Position numbers and translations under genes: made by a program
Assembly (NCBI GenBank): GCA_030144725.1
Contig: JASKMD010000008.1
Location: 17,486,183 to 17,550,182, forward strand
Length of the DNA: 64,000 bases
Direction of reading: 5' to 3'
Source: Haematococcus lacustris
Lineage: Eukaryota > Chlorophyta > Chlorophyceae > Chlamydomonadales > Haematococcaceae
Shown: in pieces, positions 43,301 to 63,940 of the stretch
How positions within the stretch are numbered: position 1 is the first letter of the stretch
How the letters are laid out: the number at the start of each line of letters is the position of its first letter
Notes under the pieces: model-generated
What the model was told of the DNA's origin: nothing
Databases searched by the model: none
Seen by the model: only the letters and a program-made list of their open reading frames with translations

Positions 43301-46300
43301 GCAGTGTAGTCTGCCAGGGGCAGCAGCAACCAAGGGAACACTCCCCCATGGGCCACTCCTCCCCACTGCCCAAACCCTGCCACTGTTAATGTTGATGGCC
43401 TCTGGCTGGCCCCATGTCCACATTCAGAGGAACAGTTGTGCAGCACCCTCCAAAGGCTAGGCTGGACACAGGCAATGCCGCTGTCTGTGTGGGTGTGCAT
43501 GCAAGATGTGCAGACAGGCCCCTACAGCTGGTGCTGGTGCTGGGCCAGAGCACTTGGACTGGGCTGTTGACCGCCTGCAGGCCAGCCAGGCGTCTATAGA
43601 GGCTGTTGAGAGCCTGGTGGAGGGCCTGAAAGGCAAGGTGGACACCCTGAGCAGTCCTGGTCCTCAGGTCAGCGCAAGCAGCTGCTGCTGCCTGCCCCCT
43701 GACCCCCCTGTGAGGTTACTGCAGCCTGCAGCCCGCCTAGCGCTGGTCATGAAGCAAAACGTGTCTGCTTGCCTGCCCGCCTACCTGCTTCAGTTGGACA
43801 AGGCTGCGCAGCCCAGCCAGCCCAGTGGGAGCCAAGGAGAGCTCGACAGCCTGGTCTCCCGCCTGGCAGCACTGGAGCTGAAGCTGGAGCTAGGCGGTGC
43901 TGGGAGCTCAACCCCAGCAGCAGCAGCTGCAGCAGCCAATGCAGCCAGCCGCCATGCAGGTGGGGTGCGGCAGCGCAGGGCTAGGCGGCTGCAGCTGGCT
44001 GGGCAGGGGTGTCTGGCACCATGAGCGCAGCAGGGACTGGGCAGGCAGGGCAGGGCGCCTGGCAGGCCAAGATACATCAGCCGGCCAGAAGGACAGAGAA
44101 ACCGCCAGGCTGAGCTTTAGGCACATGTGGGTCTGCCATGAGGCATGTGGGAGTGAGGGTGGAGTGATCCTCAAAAGTGGGTTTGGGGATGGCCCGGGCC
44201 AGCAAGCCCAAGTCTTGACGGTTGCCCGCGGTTGCTTCAGTGTGCCTGACACTGGCCACCTTTCTCTACTAGTTAGATTGGTACACCCAGCCAGCATTGT
44301 AGGCTGCATTGCTCTCAACGTGTCGACGGCCTGCTTCCATGCGCGCTGCAGTTGACGGCCAGTTGGACCAGGTGAAGACGGTGGCAGACATGCTGCCCCT
44401 GACCAAGCAAATCTTCGATGCGGTGAGCCGTCGTGCCCCTAACCTGTTATCCTGTCTGCCACCAGCATTCAGCGGTGTCACTAGCACACAGACAAAGTGC
44501 CTGGTCCCATGGCCTTGTCCTGCAACCTGACCCAGCAGCCTAACTCCTCCTAGCTTCTGTCACCAGCATGCACCCAGCAGCCTAACTCCACAGCCCGGCT
44601 TCAGATGGGTCTGCTTCCACCTCTCTGCCTGCTACACGGAGTGCCTGTGCACCTGCAGCTGGGCAACAAAGCCGACCGGGGAGCCCTGGAGGGGCTGTAC
44701 ACCAAGCTGGCCGACCTCACCAGCAAGATGGACAGCCTCGCCACGCGCACTGCTGCTGCGGAGCGTGCCGTGTCAGACGCCACCGGCAAAGCAGTCCCTA
44801 GCGAGCTCTCTGGGAATGTGGCGGCGGATAGCGGCGTCGGGTCGGGTCAGCGCTTTGAGGAACGGCTTGGCGACATTGAGACAGAACTTGGCGGGTTGGC
44901 TGACGCGCTGCGGCTGCTACAAGAAGCTTTTGCGCCAGTCGAACCGCGGCATGAGGAGGTGACGGCACAGATAAAGGAGGTGCTGGACACTCTCGCCAAC
45001 AAGGCGGACGTGCCGTCACTGGATGAGCTCCGGCTTCAGATCGCGCTCGCCAGTGCCGGCTTGCCGGCCGGGACCGCAGACGGCGACGCGCTGATGTCGG
45101 CGATGCAGCGGGTGGTTGCAGACAAGGCAACAAAGGTCGGGCGCCAGAGCTGCGTTCAGTATGTCAAGACCAGGGACGGAGTCAATGGCATGCCCTCACA
45201 TGCTGACCCCAAAGCAGCTCACCCTTGGCCTGATGATCACTGTTTAACCTGCCATCCATGCTCCATGCATCAAGAGATCACATGACACATTTACCATGGG
45301 AGGAAGAACTACATTACATGTTAGCCATTGCCAGCTGAGAGCAGGGGCACCGCACCACACCGCACCCCCTGCCCGCCCTGCCATGTCGCCTGGCAGGCTG
45401 AGCTGGAGGTCGTGAAGAAGCAGCTAGACACCAAGGCGTCCAGTGACCAGGTCCGCTCCCTGGCAGCTGCGGCGTCCAAGGCGGCAGCGGAGGCGGCGGC
45501 AGCGGCTGACGTGGCTTCTGAGCACCTGTCCCCCGCTGCCTCCCCGCCGCCCCTGGTCCTAGGGGGGGAGGGCCTGGGGGGGCTCAGGGGGGAGGGGCTA
45601 CAGCAGCCGTCGGCTACCCTGGCAGCCAAGGCAGACCTGGAGGCCTTAGCACAGCAGGTGAGGGGGAGGGAGGGTTGGAAGGCACTGTAGGCTTACATGG
45701 CAAAAGGGGAGCGGCAAAGAGGCTTGGCAAGCTAGTGAATGAGCCTTGTGGGTGTTAAGCCCAGCAACCACCTGCCCACAGCTCTGTTAGACAACCAGAT
45801 GGTGCCTGACTGCTGGCTTCTACTGGCAGCCAGCCCCTGTCCACCTGCACTATGCACAACCTGCCTGACTGCCCGCCTGCCCGCCTACGTGCCTGCCCGC
45901 CTGCCTACCTGCTCGCTTGCCTGCCTGCCCGCCTGCTTGCCTGCCTGCCTGTCCCCTTCTGCCAGTGCCAGTAAGCGCTGTGCTGCCCTGGTCTCAGGTG
46001 GGCGACCTCTGCAGCGACCTGGCTGAGCTGCGTTCGCGCCTCACTGGCCTGGAGCTGGGTCAGGGCAGCAAGCCCAGCAGCCTTGCCGCCCTGCATCCCC
46101 CTGCCACGGGGCTGGGTCTGGACGCAGAGGCCTTGGTGAAGACGCTGGCAGCGCTGGGCAAGGAGCTGGCTGGGCTGAGGGATCAGCAGGAGCTGCTAGC
46201 GCATGCTTCCAACATCATGGCAGTGGGCCTTGAGCTGCCCTCACACGCTGCGGCTGCGGCGGGGGCGGAGGGCGGGGGGCTGTCGGATGGGGGCCCCCCT

Positions 46301-48842
46301 GGCTTGGTGGGAGGGAGGGAGCCGAGGACCCCCCGGGGGGCGGTGGAGCGCCTGGTGAAGCTTGTGGGCCGACAGGTGCGGTGGGAGGGGCTGACGGGCT
46401 GCTCTGCTCGGACCTGCAGGGGGGACCTCAGGGGACGCTGGCAGTGCCACAGGCAGCAGGGGAGGGGAGGGGAGCAGCAGTGGTGAGGGGCTAGCAGTGG
46501 AGTGTTCAGCTTCAACTAGCGTGGTGGTGAGAAGCTGGAGAGGAACAGGGTGCCAGCTGACCCTGCTGAGGGGACAGTCTGTACTGCCTTGCTCTAGAGT
46601 ACTGGAGCTCTGTTGCTCTGAGTAGCCTCAGCTGCCGACTTACCTGCTTTACGCTCCAGCTGCCCGGCCCACTGCCCTGCTTGTGGCTTGCAGGCTGTGG
46701 GGCACAAGATGGACTGGTTTGATCCCGACGTGCTGAACCGCATGGCCCAGAAGCTGGGCACTGTGGACGCCCTGATGATGAACCCCGCCTTCAGAAGCAT
46801 GGCCCAGGCCCCTGATGCCGGCATGAGGGACCTGGAGAACCAGCTCAGGCGGTGAGGCAGGGTGGGCTGCCCGGCATGCACTGCACCGCAGCCGCCCTGG
46901 ACCCCTGGGTGGCGGCCCCTGGCTTTGAACCTGCCTGCCTGCCTGCTAGCCTCACACCTGACAAGCAGCTCCATCCAGGATGAAAGGACAGACAGACAGA
47001 GACAAGTAGACAGGGGGTGTGAAGCCAGTTCCCTACACCTCTGCACGGCTATGGTGCGCCGCTGTGCAGTGAGGTGCAGGATGCAGAGGTACAGTGCGGC
47101 TGCACGGCATGGTTGCAGAGCAGCGCCCCTACACCTCTCAACCTGTATCATCCCCCCCCAATGGACCTCGCACCCACACACACTGCCTGGCAGCAGCAGC
47201 CTGGCAGCCCTGAAGCTGACCTGGCCCCTGGCCTCCTAGCCTGACCAGCCCCTGGTGGGGTGTTGCTGTGCAGCGTGGTGCGTGACGTGCGCACCCTCAA
47301 GGAGCGCGTCACCGACCTGCCTGTCCCTGGGCAGCGCAACCCGGAGTCGGACCACGCTATGCTGGCTGGCAAGGCCCTGCTCGGCTACAGGCAGGTCACG
47401 CACCCCACCCCACCCGCCCCCAGCCGCACTGCTGGGCCTGTCCCCCAGGCCACCATTGCAAGCAGCTCCGGAACCTGCATGTGCTTTACCACAAGCAGGC
47501 CAAAGGTTGTTGAAAAGGATGCTCCACACCAGTTGTTGGGGGCGACAGAAGGTCAGGCGTGGGGTCGAAGACCTGCAGCCTGCAGACTAGCAGTCCTCCA
47601 TGGCAGGGTAGAGGTTAAGGTTGTGGCGTGCCTGGAGGGGTGTGTAGGCTGTGCCGCCATGGCTTGCAGCTATATGCATGCATGTGATGTTGTGAATGGT
47701 ACCCCTGACACCACCCCTGAGGCCTCTGCTGACCCTGCCACCCCTACTGCTGCAGGTGCATGGCGTGTGATCGGCCCCTGGAACGCCTGGATGAGAAGCC
47801 CGGCCCCTACATCCCCACCTACCAGATGCCAGTTAAGGTGCCAGCTGCCCCGGACACCAGCAGCAAAGTGAGTCAGTCAGGTAGCAGTAGGCATGCATGC
47901 AGGTGCATGTCTCCTTGACGCCTTGCACATTAGTGACAGCTTTACATATTGTCTTTGTGTGATCTTGGTGTGCATTTGTTTTCCATTGTGGTGCAATTTG
48001 TCAGTGTGTATTTGGTGTTAGCACCTTGGGGAGTGTGCATGGAGCCAAGGTTACCTTGCATGATGCACGCAGTTAACGAGTATCCTCAGCAGCCAGCAGC
48101 AGTGTCCACACATGTCGTAGTGTTCTGGCTGCAGGTGGCGCAGAGGGGTTTGTCCCCAGAGACATCCACAGTGTCTCAGGTGTGGTGCTCCAGCGACTAT
48201 CTATACTGGTTGCTTGCCGTGTGTCCGGGATGTTTGTAGTGGTGTGGCAGGTGGTTGATGTGGTTTGGCACCCAGGGGAGCATTGCTTAACTTGACACCT
48301 AGGTTTCACCTGCAGGGCAAGCTGGTGAAGAAACCTTTTGACCCATCACATCGCGGACCACAAAACTGGTGAGTAGCAGGGGTGCTGCCTTGGGTATGCT
48401 GAGGCTCCCGCTGACATGTTTATACCATTGTCCGATATCGTGCAAGCCACAGGTGGGCTGAGTGTGTGCACTAGTCCTGTGGGTAAGCTGCAGGTATGAA
48501 GACAACAACGGGCCACCCGCTGATGCACTCCCACCAAGTGATGTAGGCCCTAAACTCCCACCTGGTGGATGGCGGGGCAACATTACAGAGGTGGGTAGTG
48601 GCGGCCACGAAGATTGCAGTATTGGACAGTGGCTGGCGCTCTGCAAGCCTTGTTATCAGAGCTTGTGTGTTTGGGTCTTGAATGTGCAGGTCAACCCCAA
48701 GGGTGTACCCGCACTGCCCGACATTGCTGGCGTGCTGAACAAACCACGCTCCCCTGCCGGCTCCGGCAGACCCATTGCAAGCATCAGTGGTGTAGCAGAG
48801 GAACTTCCATCCCCACACTCCAGGATGCTGCCAACACTATAG
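40305..48842 (+). CDS. Large coiled-coil protein, probably ciliary (QRICH2/DUF4795-like)
   Basis: Sixteen phase-consistent exons give 974 residues: 40305-40529, 40595-40639, 40732-40834, 42772-43130, 43518-43667, 43794-43959, 44352-44422, 44659-45135, 45397-45657, 45998-46375, 46694-46851, 47274-47390, 47756-47867, 48316-48368, 48494-48590 and 48690-48842 (stop TAG). The N-terminus reads MGAFALELPVQLDQILKP, followed by many short coiled coils (DELHNRLDELAKQQ, LEGLYTKLADLTSKMDSL). Near residue 838 comes CMACDRPLERLDEKPGPY and then a proline-rich tail. A CxxCDRP motif after coiled coils is what I recall of DUF4795/QRICH2 sperm-flagellum proteins; this naming is inference. The donors of exons 1 and 12 must be GC (CAG|GCAGGT) to keep phase. 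Intron 3 (1.9 kb) contains a TnpB/Fanzor-like relic. Confidence 0.8.
42069..42564 (-). pseudogene. TnpB/Fanzor-like nuclease relic 5 (C-terminal part)
   Basis: On the minus strand the frame reads VRGLMWCPVVAPRQPPQAP, a Pro/Lys-rich linker with repeated KGKGK, and then GRWLDRDCNAALNMQRIGE at 42285-42230, a well-kept RuvC-III motif. After SPLELC there is a stop, and the same frame continues with LPAKGKEYPGLGYKRL, another stop, and a run of glutamines (CAG repeat at 42104-42078). The N-terminal RuvC-I part is absent. It lies antisense in an intron of the coiled-coil gene. Confidence 0.65.
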
Positions 48843-49063
48843 TAGTGCAATTCAGCTGCCGTCAGTGGGCCTGAGTCTCATCATCTATGCCAGTTTATTT
48901 GCAAGTCGCAGAAGCATGTCCATTCACCTGCTCAGTAAAAACCTCTCAAGAGTGTCGCAACAAACATCTGCTCAACACCAGTCTGGTGTCTTAGACTCCT
49001 GCAACCCATCACCAAGGTTCTCAAGACATGCTAGTCAGCAGGTGTGCAGCAATGACCCTGCAG

Positions 49064-51016
49064 CTATTGTAGGGGAATGCATGTTGCATGTTTTCTAGAT
49101 GTGTGCAATGCAAGATGGCTGTCGAATAGTCCTGCGTTGTCCATACATTGTGCAGCGAGCAGCACTGGCATGTCGTCATCAAGGGTTATCAACACACTAT
49201 GAACAGCAGCTGTAATTAGCCCAAGGCTTTTGTCCCAGTCATGAAGTACAGTCACATGCTGTTTGTGAAGCCACCATATGGCGAACCTGCTAGGGCACAG
49301 CAACAGGAGCGTCCAAATAAGCGCAGGACAGGGATGAGAGACAACAGCATACCAAGCTTTGGGATCACTTACCAAGGCCACCACCCATGATGTTCGGTTT
49401 CTGGCTGGGCTGCAGCATGCCACCGCTGCCCATGCCACCGCCACGTAGAAGCTGCGAAGGTGCTCCCCCCGATGCATTGGGTTTGGCCATCTTGCTGTGC
49501 CCGAAAGAGGCCATGGCATTCTCTGTGCTGGGGTTCAGCCTCATCTTCCGCTGGGGTGGCCCGCCTGCCCCGGGCATGGCAGACCCTATGCTCATCAACA
49601 TGTTGTTGCCAGGAGATGACATGTCACTTGCCATCCCTGTTCCTGGAGCAGTCAGCATGCCTCTGCATAGGCAAGGAAGGCAGCAGTGCAATGTTTCCCA
49701 AGAGGCTGAGCAAGTGTCAACATGGTAAAGGTGTGCATCCAGCACATCAACGGTGATGCCACACCCACATGCTTGGGCGGCGGTGGTCTCGCCCTGGGTC
49801 ACTTCCACTGGGATGAAATGCAGGGTAAACTGGAGGGGTGCCAGCTGGCATGTCTGGCAGGTTGAACACCCGCGTGCGCTGATGCACAGTGGTGACCTGC
49901 ACGTGGGCAAGTGGGGTCTTCAGACACATACATAGGGCGTTGGGCAAAGTGTAGCAGCTGCGTTGCTTCTGTATTCCATACCATCTGGCCATTCCCAGCC
50001 ATGGAACGGTTGTGGCCCCCTTGAAAGCCAGGTCCCATGTTCATCCCAGAGCTGGTCATCGAGCTTGCCTGATCAAGCTGAGCTTGAACCTGCTGCACCT
50101 GGCTCTTCAGCTGTTGCACTTGGCTGCGTAGGCACACAAAGGAGTTTCTGTGTATGCTCTGGCACCACTGACACAGCCGGAAAACGTAAGCATTGCACCA
50201 TACCTTGATCGCTGCTGATATTTGCTACTCAGCTCCTGGTTCTCAGCGTGCAATTCCTCCTTTTCCCGTGTCAGGGTATTGGCTTTGTTGCGCATCTTCA
50301 TGGTACACAGCAAGACATGGGTCAGACTGTGCCTTACTGCCACACCATATCCTGGTTCTTGGACACTAATGATTTCTGTCTCCTACCTTTGAGTAAGCGG
50401 CGTGGACCTGTGCAACCTTTGCACTGCACTGCTGATGGAGCATCTCCAATCGCTGCTGCACTGTCCGTTCCCTCTTGTTGGAGGTCACTTCCATTTGCTG
50501 GTTCCAGAAGGTGATGGCATTCAGTGCGGTTTGCATTATGACTTCAGGTGTCTGGCCGCACAATGCCAGCTGCAGGGAGGGTTGTGCTAAACACAGTGAG
50601 CCGACTATCAAGAGCAGCGTGCTTTCAGAAGCAGCACTCCCACCCGCTGACCTTGAACTTGGAGGCATTCTGGGCAACTTGCACGCCTTTCACAGTACTG
50701 CGCAGGAAGAATGGAGTACTTCGTGTGGATTTTGTAAGCATCCGGCCGCTGTGGGATGGGCTAGGAGGCTGCGGAGCTGATTGATTACCCGGCGCTGAGC
50801 GGCCCCTCGCAAACACTGCAGCACTGATTGCTCTCGAGCAGCTTCTGTATACAGCCAGAGCCTATGGTGCACGAGCCGCGCATTGGTTTGACGCCCGTCC
50901 ATACCAACAGCTGACAAAGTGGCTGCCGACTTACAGAACAAGTGCAAGCAGGGCGTGCATATGGATTTCACGTCGGGCTCCAGCTGTAACCAGCAAAGGT
51001 TGCACTGTAGCTGCAT
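49064..51016 (-). CDS. HEI10: HEI10/CCNB1IP1-like RING protein (meiotic crossover factor)
   Basis: Well-supported exons are 51016-50935, 50861-50789, 50748-50652, 50569-50387, 50295-50204 and 50123-49982. Then probably come one exon near 49959-49880, 49662-49373 and 49131-49064 (stop TAG); the junctions around 49660-49980 are unresolved. The RING reads CNLCWLQLEP, CTPCLHLFCSGC and CCSVCEG, as in HEI10. It is followed by CGQTPEVIMQTALNAI, HQQCSAKVAQVHAAYSK and a coiled coil (LTREKEELHAENQEL). The C-terminal part is Gly/Met/Ser-rich. HEI10 is a SUMO/ubiquitin E3-type protein that marks crossover sites on the synaptonemal complex. The gene converges on the coiled-coil gene, 221 bp apart. Confidence 0.85.
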
Positions 51017-51330
51017 CGCTAGGCTCGCCGAGGCAGTGCTAGTGTCGGAATAGTTAACACTGCTTGTCGTAATCAGTCGCCGCTAGTTTCATGCAAAGCT
51101 TGGCCGCAGCGCTCAAAGCAGGGTCAAGAAGTTCAGCGACGCCAGTCAGCGCGCAGTCACTCTTTGGTCAACGGTGCAAGCCCTCACGCACACAACAGGT
51201 TGCGCAACAATACACGGACCACATCATCAAGCCTCACCAGCAGCATAGATAAAGGGCGAATTAAGCGCAAGGGGGCAAACATCAGAGCTACATATACGCC
51301 CACTAGGGCGGTTCCCCCCAGCTAAGTAGT
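51017..51330. other. Upstream region of HEI10 and border of the mobile-element cluster
   Basis: This 300-bp stretch has no ORF of note. It should contain the HEI10 promoter, but no clear box is visible. Confidence 0.4.
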
Positions 51331-51528
51331 AGATAGTGGAAGCGCCGGTAGTTTTAGGCGCCCTAAAAACGCGAAGCCGAGGCGCTGGAGCGTAACAGCT
51401 CGAGACCGAAGCCAGCAGCCGCGGAGCGTAGCGACGCGGCTGCTGGCTGAGGTCGAGAGCTGTTACGCTCCAGCGCCGAGGCCGAGTGTTTTTGGGGGCC
51501 TAAAACGCCCCGGGCGCTTCCACTATCT
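51331..51528. mobile_element. Hairpin (foldback) element, copy 3
   Basis: This 198-bp inverted repeat is nearly identical to 5034-5231, with the same AGATAGTGGAAGCGCC ends. Confidence 0.85.
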
Positions 51529-51534
51529 GATTTA

Positions 51535-51777
51535 GTTCCGATTTTGGTGCGTTGTGGCTACATTCTGTGCGGCGAAGCCGCACTTCTGGGACAACCCTTT
51601 GTTTTGGAGCGAAGGGCGGGGCGCGGTAGCACCATACGCGACTTGGAACGGTAGCCAGTTTGAACCTGCTGTGCACTTTTCTAAAATGGTCCGCGTCCCG
51701 CGTTTTTAAGAGCATAATAGGGAACTAAGTCTCTTAAACAGCAGGCTATTATCTATTATAACGCATGAAAACGGAAC
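51535..51777 (+). mobile_element. TA-target MITE, copy 3, intact
   Basis: The copy is 243 bp with GTTCCG...CGGAAC ends between TA dinucleotides (51533-51534, 51778-51779 reads TA). It follows the hairpin element by 6 bp. Confidence 0.8.
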
Positions 51778-51868
51778 TACTATTGAATAATAGCATTAAT
51801 AGCAAGCCAACCATATCAGCTCAAATTAGCAGCCGATTCTTGTGGCGCCTTCGCTCGATTTTATACGC

Positions 51869-52320
51869 AATGGCTGCGCCTGGCGGCGCTGAGACTCCTG
51901 CGCACCTGGTTGATGATGCGCGGTCGGAGACTGTCTCCGGACACAAAAATAAAGGAACCACTACTAGCTAATATTAGCAACTACCACTACCAGCTAATAT
52001 TAGCAATTTGGCTCAGAGCTAATACGCCGAGACACGCCCTAACGCCCACCCTAATCTTCCCTGAAGACCCTGATTCAGGCCGCCCCAACATGGGGTTGGT
52101 AATATGCATGCAATTACTCTCTCAATACTGCACCGTTTTCGATACCGTTCATCACATTGGCAGCTGCAAGATAGTCCGCGTTATCTGGACCACCAACGCA
52201 AGCCAATGGAGTCTTTGCTCGCGTACTGCCACATGTGCCAGCGAACAATCACATCGGCGAGACGGGTCTCCTTGGCACGGTGGGCCACATCGCTATGACC
52301 CCATCTACCTAGCGTAGTGA
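51869..52320 (+). pseudogene. Transposon-derived coding fragment (MAAPG family), copy 2
   Basis: The start MAAPGGAETPAHLVDDARSE parallels copy 1 at 2085. Three GCTAATATTAGC-type palindromes interrupt the similarity at 51968-52025. Similarity then resumes at 52110-52260, where one frame reads QRKPMESLLAYCHMCQRTI with a C-x2-C pair. Confidence 0.5.
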
Positions 52321-52745
52321 GCTGGTTGTGCACAAATGGAATGTCCGGCCAACACCCAACGCGATGCTTGCCGGACGCGCCGGGCACCTAGACGGGGCAA
52401 CTAAAACATCTGGTTGTATTCGCTTCCGCCGAATACATCATTTCGGTCGGCGCACACTAAGGTATCACCGGGTTGCACCCCCCCTCCTCCACTGTGTCCT
52501 CCACTGTGTTGCACCGGCTGCACCTAGAGAAAAAGCGACACGAAATGTTTGTTCATGACCCATTGGCGCATCTATTGAAACAACCCGCACGTTTAACAGC
52601 CCAGGCCTCGTTCAGTTTGACACTTTCAAAGTCACATCATGTTCATTAGGCAGTTTCACGGCCACGGCATGCAACGACTCACCATGCCCGACCTGAAGGG
52701 TGAATGGTGAGGTGGAGCCGTGTGATATTACCGCCCTAACATCTT
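52321..52745. other. Intergenic DNA, no supported gene
   Basis: Only short ORFs without features are seen here. Confidence 0.45.
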
Positions 52746-54087
52746 GTGACAAGCTGCTGCGTGCTAGGTGCTGTTGGTTGGCTGCAAGGCCCAAGTGCAG
52801 CAGCAGCAGCAACAGCTCATGCAGTGGGACTCCCCCACATAGGCAAGGGCATAGCTGAGACGCGTGAGTACGTGTTTGACCCAGACACACAGCTTGGGGT
52901 GGGTATCGACCCCGGCGTCACCCAGGCAGTCAGCGCAGCCTCAGGGGTGTGGGACCAGGAGTCAGGCCAGCTTGTAGCTGATCAGCTGGACCGGTGGAAG
53001 CTGACCAAGGGCCAGGTGAAGCAGGCCAGTGGCCTGAACAATGCCCGCCGCACCACCCAGCGGTGGCTGGCTCCAATCAAGCCCCACCTCCAGCACCGGG
53101 CATCAGCCAGCTAAGCTGGCACCTCCCTGGTGGCCAACCTGAAGCATATCACCGTCACCCTGGCCACCTGGGACGCGGTGTGGGAGGTGTACCTGGACCC
53201 CAAGTGGGCACAGCAGCGGCTGAGGCTGTACGGAGCCCAGGACCCGGGCGCTGGAGCAGTTCTTCAAGAAGGTCAGGGTGGGTGGGTGCGTGGGTGGGTG
53301 GGAGGGAGGGAGGGTAAGGGACTGAGAGGTGGTGGGTCGGGCATGAAATGAAAGAGTAGTTGACTGTGCCATGCTTAACCTGGTGCCACCATGTCAGCCA
53401 CCATGTGTGCGCCTTGTGTGCATGGCTGCAGTTGGCGGAGGACATGGCGGAGGTGTCCATGGAGCGTCATGGGCATACCAAGCAGCTGGTGGTGTTCTTT
53501 GGTGCAGCTAGCATTGGCACCAGGGGAGGGTGGGGTGCTGATGCGGTGTTGCGAGCCTGCTGCAAGGTGGTGTGCAGGCCCAAGGGCTCAGACCAGCTGT
53601 GGGGCAGGGTGGTGCTTGTTTGAGTTTGAGTGTGTGTTTGAGCACCGCACCACCGGGGTCAGCTCAGCAGTGAATGGCCAGCAGCCATGTGAGGAGGAGC
53701 TGGACTGTGAGCAGCCTGCCAGGCGTGCAACCTGGAAGCCCCCAGCAGGGCAGGTGGAACACCGCCTGCTGCGCCCAGCCTGGAGCCAGCAGCGAGACCA
53801 GCCAGTTTGGGGCCTGATGTGGTGCCCGGTAGTGGCCCCCCGCAAGCCCCCACAGGCCCCAGGCAGCAGCCAGGCAGCCACACCGGCAGCAGCCTCAGAG
53901 CCAGGGCCAAGCACTCCCCCGCCAGCCAAGCGCAACAAGTGCACTGAGGCTGAGCAGGCAGCTGAGCCCACCAAGGGCAAAGGCAAGGCCAAGGGCAAGG
54001 CTGCCAAAGCCAAGCCAGCTTACAATCAGCGCATGTCTTTCATGCCAAATCTACACTATAGCCCTCGCGGTCAAGCAATAGTGTAGG
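52746..54087 (+). pseudogene. TnpB/Fanzor-like nuclease relic 6, best preserved
   Basis: The frame to 53112 reads FDPDTQLGVGIDPGVTQAVS, the RuvC-I motif with Asp, then LNNARRTTQRWLAPIKPHL, and ends at a stop. After one frame change come SLVANLKHITVTLATWDAVW and YLDPKWAQQRL, and a single-base shift near 53245 hides RALEQFFKK. After a GT-AG intron-like break, 53431-53620 reads LAEDMAEVSMERHGHTKQLV, VFFGAASIGTRGGWGADAVL and VVLV. A further block has TTGVSSAVNGQQPCEEEL and WGLMWCPVVAPRKPP. The copy ends after KGKGKAKGKAAKAKPA, before the RuvC-III motif kept in relic 5. TnpB/Fanzor proteins are RNA-guided nucleases; this copy cannot make one. Confidence 0.65.
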
Positions 54088-54134
54088 TGGTAGGCACTCA
54101 TGCACCATGTCCATGTGCATTGGGTATACTCCAC

Positions 54135-54235
54135 ACAGTCCATTAACACCATCTGAGTCGGGCCACTATTGCCACTAGTGGTCCCTAGTGGTCCGGCTCA
54201 GATGGAGGCCTTAGTGGGGGACAAGGGGGATGAAA
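54135..54235. repeat. Palindromic interspersed element, variant copy
   Basis: CCATCTGAGTCGGGCCACTA and TAGTGGTCCGGCTCAGATGG face each other. It lies about 60 bp after relic 6 and just before the second 130-bp dispersed repeat. Confidence 0.7.
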
Positions 54236-54239
54236 TGTG

Positions 54240-54373
54240 GCTCTTGTGCATGAAGATATAGAAGGGAACACTTGCAGGGTCCCTTCACAAATGTGTAATG
54301 AACAGATGGTGGCATCCTGGTTGGTGCGGCATCACATGTCAGGTCCAGAACCAAGCAGCCTGACGCCTAAGCG
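54240..54373 (-). repeat. Dispersed 130-bp repeat, copy 2
   Basis: This is the reverse complement of 38573-38703 with few differences. Confidence 0.8.
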
Positions 54374-54973
54374 GGGTGGACTATTAATCGCATATCATCA
54401 AACGTACCCTGAATTGCATGGGTTCTTGCACTGATGCCTCGCATAGTAATCGCCTCTGTAATGAGAAAACTACTAAGATCCCTATGCCATCCTGGGCCTA
54501 TGGGCACTGAGCTGCGCTGGTTCATGTCCTCTGAGAGTCGCTCCAAGAGCCGCAGAGTTAGTTGCACACCATAGACACCGCAAGGGTCAAGGCACCAGCC
54601 TGCCTGCCTCCTTGGCCCTGCTAACCCCTACCTGCTGCTCTGAAATACCTTTGCCAGGAACAGGGACACCAATCCTCATGCCATCCTGAGGTGCCCCAGA
54701 GCCGCCAGGTGGCAGTGCCGCGCTTTTTCACGGATGTCTGGAGCATTTCACGGATGGCACCGTCGCACCTTCGGCCTCTCCCCCGCTTCCTCGCGTCGCT
54801 TCGCAGTACGTTGCAATCAGTGTTGCGCATATAGCATCGAATGCAGGCATCCTCTTCACAAGACAATGCCCCAACGTGCATCGCCATCCTCGTGTGCATT
54901 ACCACGCCAAGCGTGCCATCACACCATGCGAAAACTGGGGCGAGGCAATCCCACGGCCAATGAAACTACCGCG
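54374..54973. other. Upstream region of the Dicer-like gene
   Basis: The frame of the first Dicer-like exon is open back to 54734, with in-frame ATGs at 54866 and 54926, so the start may be earlier than 54974. No promoter box is clear. Confidence 0.45.
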
Positions 54974-63580
<8,607 letters not shown>

Positions 63581-63584
63581 GTGG

Positions 63585-63725
63585 TGGGGGGGCAATTGGG
63601 GCAGTTGGGGCCAGTTGGGGCAGTTGGGGCAGTTGGGCAGTTGAAATGGTTGGGATGTTTTTAGACGGGCTGCGACAGCAGTTGGGCAGTTGGGGTGGTT
63701 GGGCAGTTAGGCATGCGGCACAGTC
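63585..63725 (+). repeat. G-rich tandem repeat (GGGGCAGTT type)
   Basis: Repeated GGGGCAGTTGGG units follow the last recognised exon, in the next intron. Confidence 0.8.
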
Positions 63726-63940
63726 AGGTGGGCCGGGCGGGTAGCAGGGGAAGGAGGGTTCAGAAGAGCAGTGTGGGTCATGGCTCTCTGTGGTGTGATG
63801 TGGAGGCAGCAGCAGAGGCAAGCCGTAGGCCTTGTTGCCCCTGCTGGGGGGCTGGCGCAGTGTGTGGGCCTGCAGGGGGCTGGGGGCCCCCCTGGCCCAG
63901 TGTCCTGCTGACCACGGGCCCATGCGCCCGTGCGTGCCCT

